A model generated the notes under the pieces. The model was not told where the DNA came from. It saw nothing but the letters and a program-made list of their open reading frames with translations, and did not search any database. DNA of 64,000 nucleotides from Fundicoccus_A sp052115865. Lineage in GTDB: Bacteria; Bacillota; Bacilli; Lactobacillales; Aerococcaceae. The stretch is taken from positions 1 through 64,000 of the forward strand of contig NZ_JBQKME010000004.1 of NCBI RefSeq assembly GCF_052115865.1, in the 5' to 3' direction. Below are positions 25,212 to 34,225 of this stretch, one piece after another. The translations under genes were made by a program, and so were the position numbers. Within the stretch, counting starts at the first letter, position 1. The number at the start of each line of letters is the position of its first letter.

Positions 25212-26989
25212 CACAAAGAACAGTATATGCTGGTAAAGTAAATAACGCCTTAGTTAACGAAAAAATTGTCTTAAAAGGTTGGGTACAAAAACGCCGTGAC
25301 TTAGGTGGTGTGATATTTATTGATTTAAGAGACCGTGAAGGTTTTTGTCAGGTTGTTTTTAATGCAGAGAATTTGACGGTGGAAGAGATGCATCAAGCCG
25401 ATCGTTTAAGAAATGAGTATGTGGTTGAAGTGTCTGGGACACTGCAACACCGTGCGCCGGAACAAATTAACCCGAAAATTCCGACAGGTGAATTTGAGCT
25501 GATGGCAGACCGTTTAACGGTTTTAGCTACGTCCAAAACACCACCAATTTATATTGAAGAAGATGTTGAAGTGGATGAAGAAGTTCGTTTACGTCACCGC
25601 TTTTTGGATTTACGTCGTCCGAATATGTTCAATAATTTACGTTTGCGTCATCAAGTGAGTCAATCCATTCGTCAATACTTAAATGACTTAGATTTTATTG
25701 ATGTCGAAACACCTTATTTAACGCGTTCAACACCTGAAGGAGCACGCGATTATTTGGTGCCAACACGCCGTGAACCAGGTTCGTTTTATGCGCTACCGCA
25801 ATCACCACAGATATTTAAACAATTATTAATGGGGGCAGGTTTAGACCGTTATTATCAAATTGTTAGATGTTTCCGTGACGAAGATTTACGGGGTGACCGC
25901 CAACCGGAATTTACCCAAGTGGATATTGAAACCAGCTTTTTAACACAGGCTGAAATCCAAGCTTTAACTGAGGAAATGTTGAAGAAAGTGGTCAAAGATA
26001 CCTTGGCTATTGAATTGACCGATGCTTTCCCAACGATGACTTACGAAAAAGCGATGGCTGAATATGGTAGTGATAAACCTGATATACGTTTTGAAATGAA
26101 ATTAGTTGACTTGTCTTCATTTGCGAGTCAATCGGAATTTGGTGTCTTTAAATCTGCCGTTGAAAAAGGTGGAATGGTTAAAGCAATTAACCTTAAAGGC
26201 TTAGCCGATTCTTATACCCGTAAAACAGCCGATGAATTAATTAACATCATTAAACCATATGGTGCTAAAGGTCTTGCTTGGTTAAAAATTACCGATGAAG
26301 GTTTTAATGGCCCGATTGCTAAATTCTTTAAGGAAGAGAACGACTATAAGGCAATCGTAGAACCGTTAAACGGTGAAGTTGGCGACATTATTTTCTTTGT
26401 TGCAGATTCGCAAGAAATCGTCGAAACTTCTTTAGGTGAACTTCGATTACATTTAGGTAAAAAACATCAACTATTTGATCCAGATGCACTGGCATTTTTA
26501 TGGGTGACAGACTGGCCATTAGTTGAGTATGATGAAGAAGCAGGCCGTTATGTAGCCATGCACCATCCATTTACAGCGCCACGAAATATGGATGTCGAAG
26601 CATTGAAAAACCATCCAGCAGAAGCATTAGCACAGGCTTATGATATTGTCTTAAATGGTTATGAAATTGGTGGCGGTAGTTTAAGAATTTATACACGCGC
26701 CATGCAAGAGCAAATGTTTGAATTACTTGGCTTTACGCCCGCTCAAGCGGAAGAACAATTTGGTTTCTTACTCAGTGCCTTTGACTATGGATTCCCACCA
26801 CATGGCGGTATTGCATTAGGTCTCGACCGATTAGTCATGTTACTGGCTAAAGAACCAAACATTCGCGAAGTCATTGCCTTTCCAAAAACAGGCCGTGGTG
26901 TTGACTTATTAATGAAAGCACCTGGTTTTGTTGATAACAGTCAATTACGCGAACTACATTTATCTGTAAAAGAAGACAAAAAAGCTTAG
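25208..26989 (+). CDS. aspS: aspartyl-tRNA synthetase
   Basis: Class IIb synthetase of 593 aa, full bacterial length. An N-terminal OB fold (LKGWVQKRRDLGGVIFIDLRD) precedes motif 1, motif 2 (RCFRDEDLRGDRQPEFTQ), the bacterial GAD insertion domain (about 290-410) and motif 3 (GGIALGLDRLVMLL). A bacterial AspRS of this type is usually tRNA-Asp specific if GatCAB is absent; this cannot be judged here. It is translationally coupled to hisS and controlled by the same T-box. Confidence 0.97.
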   Translation: MTQRTVYAGKVNNALVNEKIVLKGWVQKRRDLGGVIFIDLRDREGFCQVVFNAENLTVEEMHQADRLRNEYVVEVSGTLQHRAPEQINPKIPTGEFELMADRLTVLATSKTPPIYIEEDVEVDEEVRLRHRFLDLRRPNMFNNLRLRHQVSQSIRQYLNDLDFIDVETPYLTRSTPEGARDYLVPTRREPGSFYALPQSPQIFKQLLMGAGLDRYYQIVRCFRDEDLRGDRQPEFTQVDIETSFLTQAEIQALTEEMLKKVVKDTLAIELTDAFPTMTYEKAMAEYGSDKPDIRFEMKLVDLSSFASQSEFGVFKSAVEKGGMVKAINLKGLADSYTRKTADELINIIKPYGAKGLAWLKITDEGFNGPIAKFFKEENDYKAIVEPLNGEVGDIIFFVADSQEIVETSLGELRLHLGKKHQLFDPDALAFLWVTDWPLVEYDEEAGRYVAMHHPFTAPRNMDVEALKNHPAEALAQAYDIVLNGYEIGGGSLRIYTRAMQEQMFELLGFTPAQAEEQFGFLLSAFDYGFPPHGGIALGLDRLVMLLAKEPNIREVIAFPKTGRGVDLLMKAPGFVDNSQLRELHLSVKEDKKA

Positions 26990-27008
26990 TAGAAAGGATG
27001 CGATCATT

Positions 27009-27905
27009 TTGTTTTTAGGATCACACGTTTCGCTTAGTGGAAAAGATATGCTATTAGGATCAGTAAAAGAAGCTGCTTCCTATGGAGCTAATATTTTCAT
27101 GATTTACACGGGAGCCCCTCAAAATACACGACGAAAAGCCATTGATACCTTTAGAATTGAAGAAGCGAAAGCTCTTATGGCAGAAAATGGGATAGAATTT
27201 TTTACAGTCCATGCCCCTTATATTATTAACTTAGCCAATACCACTAAAGAAGGCTATTTTGATTTCGCTGTCGAATTTTTAAGAGATGAAATTAGTCGCG
27301 TGGAAGCACTCGGCGCAACCCAAGTTACCTTACATCCAGGTTCCCATGTTGGAGCAGGAGTAGAAGTGGGGATTCAACAAATTATCAAAGGATTAAATAG
27401 CGTCATTAACAAAGACCAAAATGTTCAAATCGCCTTGGAGACAATGGCCGGCAAGGGAACTGAGTTAGGACGAACCTTTGAAGAATTGGCTGAAATGATT
27501 AGTGGCGTGACCCATAATGAGAAACTATCGATTACATTTGATACTTGCCATACATATGATGCGGGTTATGATATTGTGACGGATTTTGATGAGGTATTAA
27601 ACCAATTTGATAAAATCATTGGCCTAGACCGCTTGAAAGTCTTACACATTAATGACTCTAAAAACCCCTTCCATTCAAATAAAGATCGCCATGCCAACAT
27701 TGGTGAAGGAAGTATTGGTTTTGACGTCTTAAATAAAATTATCCATCACCCACAACTCACAAGGATTCCAAAGATTTTAGAAACCCCTTGGGTAAAAATT
27801 AATGATAAAGATAAAGTAGCGCCTTACAAGCACGAAATTGACATGTTTAAAAAGCAAGTCTACAATCCGAATTTAATGGAAGATATTGTTGAAGGTAAAA
27901 AGTGA
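27009..27905 (+). CDS. nfo: endonuclease IV (AP endonuclease)
   Basis: Zinc-dependent AP endonuclease of 298 aa that incises DNA at abasic sites in base-excision repair. The family signatures are VTLHPGSHVGAG, IALETMAGKGTELG, TFDTCHTYDAGYD, LHINDSKNPFHSNKDRHANI and the final ILETPW. The start is TTG at 27009 behind AAAGGATG. It lies 19 bp after aspS, so it may share that transcript. Its TGA stop is part of GTGATATTTATT, an inverted copy of the dispersed motif. Confidence 0.95.
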   Translation: MFLGSHVSLSGKDMLLGSVKEAASYGANIFMIYTGAPQNTRRKAIDTFRIEEAKALMAENGIEFFTVHAPYIINLANTTKEGYFDFAVEFLRDEISRVEALGATQVTLHPGSHVGAGVEVGIQQIIKGLNSVINKDQNVQIALETMAGKGTELGRTFEELAEMISGVTHNEKLSITFDTCHTYDAGYDIVTDFDEVLNQFDKIIGLDRLKVLHINDSKNPFHSNKDRHANIGEGSIGFDVLNKIIHHPQLTRIPKILETPWVKINDKDKVAPYKHEIDMFKKQVYNPNLMEDIVEGKK

Positions 27906-27923
27906 TATTTATTAGATAAATAA

Positions 27924-27968
27924 ACTAGCTTTTAAAGTCAGTGGAAATTGCTTTAAAAGCTGGTTTTT
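27924..27968 (+). terminator. terminator after nfo
   Basis: Stem CTAGCTTTTAAAG / CTTTAAAAGCTGG followed by a short T-run. Confidence 0.7.
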
Positions 27969-27988
27969 GTATGTTTTGCTTAAATAAA

Positions 27989-28119
27989 ATAGGTGTCGCT
28001 AACTATAAGTTTATATTGATAGCGATAGGTCAGGTATGACAAGCAATTGGAGGTAATAGTTAGCGATAGGTCGGGTATGACAAACAATTGGAGGTAATAG
28101 TTAGCGAGAAACACCTATC
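27989..28119. repeat. 41-bp repeat pair inside an inverted repeat
   Basis: Two units of exactly 41 bp start at 28021 and 28062 (each AGCGATAGG ... GGAGGTAATAGTT), with a partial third start at 28103. They are framed by inverted arms: AGGTGTCGCTAACTAT at 27991 and ATAGTTAGC plus ACACCTAT at 28097-28118. It lies between the nfo terminator and nagA. The function is unknown. Confidence 0.8.
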
Positions 28120-28186
28120 TTTAATTGTTAATAACTAAAGATAATAGTAAAATAGACATGAAAGAGTTTTAAGGAGGAGTCATTAA

Positions 28187-29353
28187 ATGGAACAAATCAT
28201 CAAAGCAAAATATATCGTGTTAGAAAATGAAGTTTTAGAAGATCATTATTTAGTCATTGAAGATGGGAAATTTAAACAGACAACAGACCATATTCCAGAA
28301 AACAGCCAAGTCATTGATTATGGCGATGCCTATATTTCTGCCGGCTTAGTGGATACGCACATTCATGGCTATAAAAACGCAGATGTGATGGATGCAGACG
28401 CGGAAGCTATCCAAACAATTGCCAATGGTATTGTTGAAAATGGAGTTACTTCATGGTTGCCGACAACCTTAACAGCCAGTGTGGAACAATTGGATGCAGC
28501 TTGCCAGGTGATTGGTGAAAATGCGGATAAAATAACAGGCGCAAAAATCCAAGGTATTTTCTTAGAAGGACCATATTTTACTGAAAAATATAAAGGCGCC
28601 CAAAACAAAGATTATATGAGTGACCCTTCCATTGAACAATTACTAAAATGGCAAGAACTTGCGAACGGACTTGTTAAGAAAATCGCTATCGCCCCAGAAC
28701 GCCAAGGTGTCAAAGAATTTATCAAAGTGGCTAAAGAAAATGGTATTTATGTGGCCTTAGGGCACAGTGATGCCACTTACCACCAAGCTGCTCTGGCCGT
28801 CCAAGATGGGGCCAATATTTTTGTCCACACTTTTAATGGGATGCGTGGAATACACCACCGCGAACCAGGTATGGTCGGAGCAGCCTTAAATCTAAAAGAC
28901 GTCTATGCAGAAGTGATTGCCGACGGATTCCATGTTCATCCAGCTGCCATTGAACTCATCGTTAAATCAAGAGGTACCGACGAAACAGCCTTAGTTACCG
29001 ACTGCATGCGTGCTGGTGGAATGCCAGATGGCCGTTCGACTTTAGGCGAATTTGAAGTCATGGTCCAAGACGGAATGGCACGCCTCGTTTCAGATGGCAA
29101 CCTAGCCGGCTCCATCTTGAAAATGATTGACGGCGTGAAAAATATGGTGAACTGGGGAATCGTATCGCTTCCAGACGCCTTAAGAATGGCTTCTTTAAAT
29201 CCAGCCAAATCAGTGGGAATCGATGATATTTGTGGGAAAATCGAAGCCGGCTATGCCGCCGACTTTATTGTTGTGACACCTAATGCAGAACTCGTTGTGA
29301 CTTATATTGACGGCGAGATGAAGTATCAAAAAGATGAAAAACAAGCGAAATAA
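28187..29353 (+). CDS. nagA: N-acetylglucosamine-6-phosphate deacetylase
   Basis: Amidohydrolase of 388 aa that removes acetate from GlcNAc-6-P, feeding amino-sugar use and wall precursor recycling. Motifs: VDTHIHGY (metal-binding His pair), FLEGPYF, ALGHSDATY, VHTFNGMRGIHHREPG, LVTDCMRAGG with the catalytic Asp, and a C-terminal beta-sandwich. ATG at 28187 follows AAGGAGGAG. The gene for its usual partner, nagB, is not in the window. It overlaps the next gene by 20 bp. Confidence 0.96.
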   Translation: MEQIIKAKYIVLENEVLEDHYLVIEDGKFKQTTDHIPENSQVIDYGDAYISAGLVDTHIHGYKNADVMDADAEAIQTIANGIVENGVTSWLPTTLTASVEQLDAACQVIGENADKITGAKIQGIFLEGPYFTEKYKGAQNKDYMSDPSIEQLLKWQELANGLVKKIAIAPERQGVKEFIKVAKENGIYVALGHSDATYHQAALAVQDGANIFVHTFNGMRGIHHREPGMVGAALNLKDVYAEVIADGFHVHPAAIELIVKSRGTDETALVTDCMRAGGMPDGRSTLGEFEVMVQDGMARLVSDGNLAGSILKMIDGVKNMVNWGIVSLPDALRMASLNPAKSVGIDDICGKIEAGYAADFIVVTPNAELVVTYIDGEMKYQKDEKQAK

Positions 29354-29936
29354 CGACTTCGTTGCTCTAGATGTTGAAACCGCCAATGCGAATGCCCACA
29401 GCATTTGTTCCATAGGTATCGCAAAATTTTCCAACGACCAACTCATCGATCAATATTATCAACTCATTAACCCTGAAGAAACCTTTCGTCAAATAAATAT
29501 CTCCATCCATGGCATTCGCCCAAGCGATGTTCAATCGCAGCCGACGTTTGATAGGATTAAAAACGACATGCTGCATTTTATTGATGATTTACCAGTGATT
29601 GCCCACAATGCGTCTTTTGATATGGGGGCCTTGAAGGCTGACTACATCCGCTATCAGTTGCCTTATGACAAAATTCAGTACATGTGTTCAGCCATCTTAT
29701 CCCGCGCCTTAGTTAAATCCGTTCCCAATCACAAACTAAGCACCATGGCAGATTACTACCAAATTGAACTAAATCACCACCACGCCTTATCCGATGCCAT
29801 AGCCTCAGGAGCCATACTTATTAACCTAATGGCAGACCTACAAGAAAGTGATCTATACAGCTTTTTAACCAAAGTCCAATACCCAAAATTTGGTGTATTA
29901 GGCGGCCAAGGGTTCAAAAAATCCAAATCTAAATAA
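29334..29936 (+). CDS. DEDDh 3'-5' exonuclease (DnaQ-like)
   Basis: Exonuclease-domain protein of 200 aa. The metal-binding signature is complete: DVETAN (ExoI, D and E), NASFDMGALKADY (ExoII, D) and HHALSDAIASG (ExoIII, H and D). No other domain is present, so it resembles stand-alone DnaQ/epsilon-type exonucleases; its role (proofreading, repair or RNA trimming) cannot be assigned. ATG at 29334 lies inside the end of nagA. The stop TAA is embedded in a perfect AATAAATATCACTGC motif, and another AATAAATATC occurs inside the gene at 29492. Confidence 0.85.
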   Translation: MKNKRNNDFVALDVETANANAHSICSIGIAKFSNDQLIDQYYQLINPEETFRQINISIHGIRPSDVQSQPTFDRIKNDMLHFIDDLPVIAHNASFDMGALKADYIRYQLPYDKIQYMCSAILSRALVKSVPNHKLSTMADYYQIELNHHHALSDAIASGAILINLMADLQESDLYSFLTKVQYPKFGVLGGQGFKKSKSK

Positions 29937-29946
29937 ATATCACTGC

Positions 29947-29985
29947 AAAAAGTTTGTTCGTTATGGAGACGAACAAACTTTTTTT
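29947..29985 (+). terminator. terminator
   Basis: Strong stem AAAAGTTTGTTCG / CGAACAAACTTTT with a T-run. Confidence 0.9.
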
Positions 29986-30072
29986 ATGATGTTGGTGAAT
30001 TGGATGAAACTTAGGTTATGAATAGTTGGCGCAACAAACTCTCACGGGCGTATAACTTTAGAAGGCGGACTC

Positions 30073-30101
30073 CTTGGCATATAATTTCAGTTATATGCCA
30101 A
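30073..30101. other. perfect 11-bp hairpin without T-run
   Basis: TTGGCATATAA, six bases, TTATATGCCAA. It lies about 40 bp upstream of the kbl promoter and has no T-run. It could be an operator or a leftover structure; I see no other gene in 29986-30139. Confidence 0.5.
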
Positions 30102-30139
30102 TAAATTCCTCATCAAGCCCCAAAAATCCACCAGCTTAA

Positions 30140-30168
30140 TTGAAGTAAGCGGATACATCAGATATAAT
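30140..30168 (+). promoter_or_regulatory. promoter of kbl-tdh
   Basis: TTGAAG at 30140-30145 and TATAAT at 30163-30168, spacer 17 bp, 32 bp before the kbl start. Confidence 0.75.
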
Positions 30169-30200
30169 ATATTTGAAATATAATATATAGAGGTGAAATA

Positions 30201-31391
30201 ATGGTTTCTAAATTAACAGCATTTTTACAAGAGTCAATTCAAAACAAGAAAGATCAAGGCTTGTATAATGAAGTGGATATTTTATCAAGCGAAAATGGAT
30301 TTATTATTGAAATCAATGGTCAAAAATTGATCAATTTAGCATCCAATAATTATTTAGGTTTAGCTACAGACGAAAAACTAAAAGCAGCAGCAACAGAAGC
30401 AATACAAAATTTTGGAGTAGGGTCAGGAGCAGTTCGTTCCATTAATGGGACACTGACATTACACCAACAATTAGAAGAAACCTTAGCACAATTTAAGGGA
30501 ACCCAAGCTGCACTTGCATTTCAGTCAGGCTTTAATTGTAATATGGGAGTGATCAGTGCCGTTGTTAACAAAAATGATGTGATATTTTCAGATGCCCTTA
30601 ATCATGCCTCCATCATCGATGGTTGTCGCTTATCTGGTGCAAAAATTATCCGTTATAACCATTCCGACATGGATGACTTTTATCAAAAAGTTAAAGCTGC
30701 TAAAGAAAGCAATCAATATAATAAAATGATGGTCATTACTGATGGTGTCTTTTCAATGGATGGCGATGTAGCCTTATTACCTGAAATCGTAAAAATAGCA
30801 AAAGAATTTGATTTAATTACTTATGTCGATGATGCGCACGGCTCAGGTGTGATGGGACAAGGGGCTGGAACAGTTAAACACTTTGGCCTTCAAGATAAAG
30901 TCGATATTCAAATGGGAACTTTATCTAAAGCAGTGGGGGTTGTCGGTGGTTACGTTGCCGGTACATCTTTATTAATCGATTGGTTAAAAGTTGCGGCTAG
31001 ACCCTTCTTGTTTTCAACAGCCAGTACACCAGCAGATACGGCTGCAGCACTGGCAGCCATTGAAAAACTGAGTGACTCCAGTGAACTTCAAGCCCAACTA
31101 TGGGAGAATGCGCGATATTTACAGGAGGGGTTAAAAGAATTAGGTTTTGAATTGTCCCCAACTGAAACTCCTATCACGCCAGTGATTATTGGCGACGAAC
31201 AAATCGCCCAAAAATTCTCAAAACGTCTGATGGAAGAGGGCGTCTACGCCAAAGCCATTGTATTTCCAACAGTCCCACTCGGAACTGGTCGAATTCGCAA
31301 CATGCCAACCGCGGCACATCAAAAAGATCAACTCGACCAAACCATCGCAAGCTATCATAAAATTGGTAAAGAATTAGGGATTTTATCTTAA
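30201..31391 (+). CDS. kbl: glycine C-acetyltransferase (2-amino-3-ketobutyrate CoA ligase)
   Basis: PLP enzyme of the alpha-oxoamine synthase family, 396 aa. It cleaves 2-amino-3-ketobutyrate with CoA into glycine and acetyl-CoA. Visible are SNNYLGLATDEKL, GSGAVRSINGT, the VDDAHGSGVMG aspartate motif and the PLP lysine in TLSKAVGVVGGYVAG. Assignment to Kbl rather than BioF or HemA rests on the threonine dehydrogenase gene 18 bp downstream. ATG at 30201 follows GAGGTGAAA. Confidence 0.94.
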   Translation: MVSKLTAFLQESIQNKKDQGLYNEVDILSSENGFIIEINGQKLINLASNNYLGLATDEKLKAAATEAIQNFGVGSGAVRSINGTLTLHQQLEETLAQFKGTQAALAFQSGFNCNMGVISAVVNKNDVIFSDALNHASIIDGCRLSGAKIIRYNHSDMDDFYQKVKAAKESNQYNKMMVITDGVFSMDGDVALLPEIVKIAKEFDLITYVDDAHGSGVMGQGAGTVKHFGLQDKVDIQMGTLSKAVGVVGGYVAGTSLLIDWLKVAARPFLFSTASTPADTAAALAAIEKLSDSSELQAQLWENARYLQEGLKELGFELSPTETPITPVIIGDEQIAQKFSKRLMEEGVYAKAIVFPTVPLGTGRIRNMPTAAHQKDQLDQTIASYHKIGKELGILS

Positions 31392-31409
31392 GATACGAGG
31401 AGATCGTTT

Positions 31410-32369
31410 ATGAAGAAAATACTAGTGACAGGCGCCCTTGGCCAAATCGGTTCAGAACTCGTCCATGCCCTTCGGAAAAAATATGGTGATGATAACGTCA
31501 TTGCATCAGATATTCGACCGCTTGAAAATCATCCTATCAGCCAAGACGAAAATTTTGAAATCGTTGATGTGATGGACTACCACCGCTTTTTATATGTTGC
31601 CAAACGCCATGAAGTTGACACGATTATTCACCTTGCAGCCTTACTTTCAGCCGTAGCTGAAGCATTTCCTAAACGTGCATGGGAAATTAATATGACCGGA
31701 CTCGTTCACGCCCTCGAAATTGCGCGTGAACTCAAACTACAATTTTTCACACCGTCATCCATCGGTGCGTTTGGTCCAACCACCCCTAAAATAAATACCC
31801 CACAAGTAACCATTCAAAGACCCAGTTCCATGTATGGCATTACAAAAGTCTCTGGCGAATTGCTTTGTGATTACTACTTTAATACCTTTGGCGTTGATAC
31901 CCGTAGCATGCGGTTTCCAGGTCTCATTAGCCACGTTTCCTTACCCGGTGGGGGAACAACCGATTATGCCGTTGATATTTATTATGATGCTCTTAGAAAA
32001 GGGAGCTATGAGTGCTTTTTAAGTGAAGATACGTTTATGGACATGATGTATATGGATGATGCGATTGACGCCATTATTCAGCTAAATGAAGCCCAAGCTG
32101 AAAATTTACACCACCGAAACGCCTATAATGTGTCTTCCATGAGCATTAGCCCGCGCGTATTGGCCGAGGCGATCCAAAAGGAAATACCGGATTTTGAAAT
32201 ATCCTACCAAATTGATCCCATCCGCCAAAATATTGCTAATTCCTGGCCAGACCAAATTGACTGCCAAGCCGCAAAAGACGACTGGGGTTTTAGCCCCAAA
32301 TACGATTTAACCGCCATGACAAAAGAAATGTTAACCCAACTCAGCAACAAACTGCTCATAAAACCCTAA
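31410..32369 (+). CDS. L-threonine 3-dehydrogenase, SDR type
   Basis: NAD-dependent short-chain/epimerase-fold dehydrogenase of 319 aa that oxidises threonine to 2-amino-3-ketobutyrate. The Rossmann motif is TGALGQIGSELV; the catalytic Tyr-Lys is in SMYGITKVSGE, with Ser in FFTPSSIGAFGP. This SDR-type enzyme is found in bacteria and animals as an alternative to the zinc-dependent Tdh. The pairing with kbl makes the assignment firm. Its stop is part of a perfect AATAAATATCACTGC motif. Confidence 0.93.
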   Translation: MKKILVTGALGQIGSELVHALRKKYGDDNVIASDIRPLENHPISQDENFEIVDVMDYHRFLYVAKRHEVDTIIHLAALLSAVAEAFPKRAWEINMTGLVHALEIARELKLQFFTPSSIGAFGPTTPKINTPQVTIQRPSSMYGITKVSGELLCDYYFNTFGVDTRSMRFPGLISHVSLPGGGTTDYAVDIYYDALRKGSYECFLSEDTFMDMMYMDDAIDAIIQLNEAQAENLHHRNAYNVSSMSISPRVLAEAIQKEIPDFEISYQIDPIRQNIANSWPDQIDCQAAKDDWGFSPKYDLTAMTKEMLTQLSNKLLIKP

Positions 32370-32520
32370 ATAAATATCACTGCTAACACCATGTTGGATT
32401 TGTGTTAATACAGCTGCTTGAATTGCTGGTGTTATATCAATCAAACAGCTGTATTTTAATGCAAAAAAGTGTATGTATTCAAAAAACTATTCTGGCAGAA
32501 CAACGAGTATAAATTATTAG

Positions 32521-32930
32521 TCTCGTTTTCTCGACGAGTTAAGAAAGTTTAACTCGAAATCCAAACGAGTACCCAAAGTGTCCCTCGTTTTTTGAACGAG
32601 TACCCAAAGTGTGCCTCGTTTTATTAACGAGTACTCAAAGTGTGCCCCGTTTTTTGAACGAGTACCTAAAGTGTCCCTCGTTTTATTAACGAGTACTCAA
32701 AGTGTGCCTCGTTTTTTGAACGAGTACCCAAAGTGTGCCTCGTTTTTTGAACGAGTACCCAAAGTGTGCCTCGTTTTTTTAACGAGTACCTAAAGTGTCC
32801 CTCGTTTTATTAACGAGTACCCAAAGTGTGCCTCGTATTTTTAACGAGTACCCAAAGTGTCCCTCATTTTATTAACGAGTACCTAAAGTGTGCCTCGTTT
32901 TTCCGACGAGTTTAAATTATTAGCCTCGTA
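32521..32930. repeat. tandem array, 31-bp period (array 2)
   Basis: ACGAGT (ACGAGT or ACGAGTT) starts at 32565, 32596, 32627, 32658, 32689, 32720, 32751, 32782, 32813, 32844, 32875 and 32906: eleven consecutive steps of exactly 31 bp. Each unit has CTCGTT and AACGAG facing each other across about five bases, and the spacer AC(C/T)CAAAGTGT(G/C)CCTCGT. Since 31 is not a multiple of three it cannot encode a peptide repeat. Short open frames here, such as 32611-32793, are not genes. Confidence 0.93.
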
Positions 32931-32960
32931 ACCACAACATTAACAGTTTGCAAATTAAAA

Positions 32961-33006
32961 ATAGACCAATATTCAACTGCAACATGTTGAATATTGGTCC
33001 ACTTAT
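32961..33006 (+). terminator. hairpin after array 2
   Basis: GACCAATATTCAAC / GTTGAATATTGGTC with a T-rich tail. Similar to the hairpin at 2268. From here to 33158 I see no gene. Confidence 0.6.
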
Positions 33007-33182
33007 TTTGCTGCTAATGATACAAACAATTTGGAAAAAGGCTGAACCAGTCTTGGCTACATAGCAGAACAAACGTCAGTAATCCATACTACTTATAACC
33101 GAAATCAACCAGCCATAAAAGCCGTATTGCCCGACAAATTGGATTGTGATAATATTAATATAATTAGCCTCGGAGGTGTGAC

Positions 33183-33332
33183 ATGAGTAGTTTTGAAATA
33201 ATCTTTCCTATAAATAATGAGTTCTCCATAGATGTTACGAGTCCAGATTTATACAATTATGATTTTGCGTCTCATGCATTAGTACCACTGCAAAAAGCTG
33301 CAGGAAACATATTAACAGATAATATAAAATAA
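33183..33332 (+). CDS. small protein, first gene of an unknown operon
   Basis: Reads as a 49-residue protein beginning MSSFEIIFPINNEF and ending GNILTDNIK. An excellent ribosome site (CGGAGGTG) lies 4 bp before the ATG, and a TATAAT stands at 33159. I do not recognise the family. It has no membrane segment or cysteine. The next gene starts 18 bp after its stop without its own ribosome site, so coupling, or a frameshift joining the two, is possible: the frame of the second gene is open back to 33323. Confidence 0.6.
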   Translation: MSSFEIIFPINNEFSIDVTSPDLYNYDFASHALVPLQKAAGNILTDNIK

Positions 33333-33349
33333 TTTCCAATATTTCTCAA

Positions 33350-34225
33350 ATGAACTTAATCAAGGAATTATTAAAAGATGACAAAACTGAATATGTTGCA
33401 AGATTAACAGATGAAACCAAAGAAAAACTTAATTCCGGGGAATGGTCGCTAGGGATTCGAAAAGAAACAGACGAAACCTATGCGGTCATTAAAGATACAG
33501 TTACTGGTAAAAATTTGAGTATGGTTACACTAGACGAGAAAGTAGTAGATAAGATAGGTAATTTACCGGAACTTTCAGCCATTCAAAATCAACTAGCAGA
33601 TATTTCAAAACAAATTGAAAGTCTCAATCAACTTGTAGAAAGAGTCGAGCAAGGGCAATACAATGATCGATATGCAGGATTCTTTAGTGCTCGACAAATG
33701 GTCGTTGAAGCATTAGCATCTACTAATGAAGACCTTAAAAAAAGTTTGTTGACCGCAGCAATCCAATCCAATAATGAAACTATCGCCAAACTGATGCTGG
33801 CAATATATGTTGATGCAAAGGCATTTATTGATACAAAAACAAAACCAAAAGAGGCCAAACGAATTGATAACTTACTTCACAGTTCAATCGGTTACCTGAA
33901 TGCTTCTGTACAATTAAATATCATTGCATATACTACTTTAGGCGAGCAACAATCATTAATCGCTACATTATCAAACTATCAAGCATTTATTAATCAGACG
34001 CTACTAAAGGAAATTGGTGAAGAAAACAGAACAATTGCTTGGAAAATTGACAATGCCCAACATGGAGTTGATGGCAAATTTACCGAAATATCAACTGGTC
34101 TGACTGATAATATTTTAGTGCTAATTGATGATGTAAAAAATAATAGAATTGGAGCGTTAGATTATGGAAAAAACGAAACCAAAAGTTTGCAAAATGCCCA
34201 AATGTCAGAAAGAGACATACAGTAA
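33350..34225 (+). CDS. coiled-coil protein of unknown function
   Basis: Protein of 291 aa that I cannot assign. Residues about 1-75 form a mixed domain (WSLGIRKETDETYAVIKD). A short coiled coil follows (LADISKQIESLNQLVERVE), then an all-helical region containing GQYNDRYAGFFSARQMVVEA and LLTAAIQSNNETIAKLM, features I associate loosely with uncharacterised helical proteins of Gram-positive genomes. No signal peptide or membrane helix is visible. The ATG at 33350 lacks a good ribosome site. It overlaps the zinc-finger gene by 62 bp. The operon is flanked by repeat array 2 and the gcv terminator. Confidence 0.65.
   Translation: MNLIKELLKDDKTEYVARLTDETKEKLNSGEWSLGIRKETDETYAVIKDTVTGKNLSMVTLDEKVVDKIGNLPELSAIQNQLADISKQIESLNQLVERVEQGQYNDRYAGFFSARQMVVEALASTNEDLKKSLLTAAIQSNNETIAKLMLAIYVDAKAFIDTKTKPKEAKRIDNLLHSSIGYLNASVQLNIIAYTTLGEQQSLIATLSNYQAFINQTLLKEIGEENRTIAWKIDNAQHGVDGKFTEISTGLTDNILVLIDDVKNNRIGALDYGKNETKSLQNAQMSERDIQ

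Noticed and set aside
29947..30200. Riboswitch or T-box upstream of kbl
   Set aside because: No conserved T-box core, lysine, glycine or threonine-type leader elements are visible; only a terminator, one hairpin and a promoter.
32611..32793. 60-codon frame in array 2
   Set aside because: The period of 31 bp is not a multiple of three, there is no ribosome site, and the frame arises from the repeat itself.
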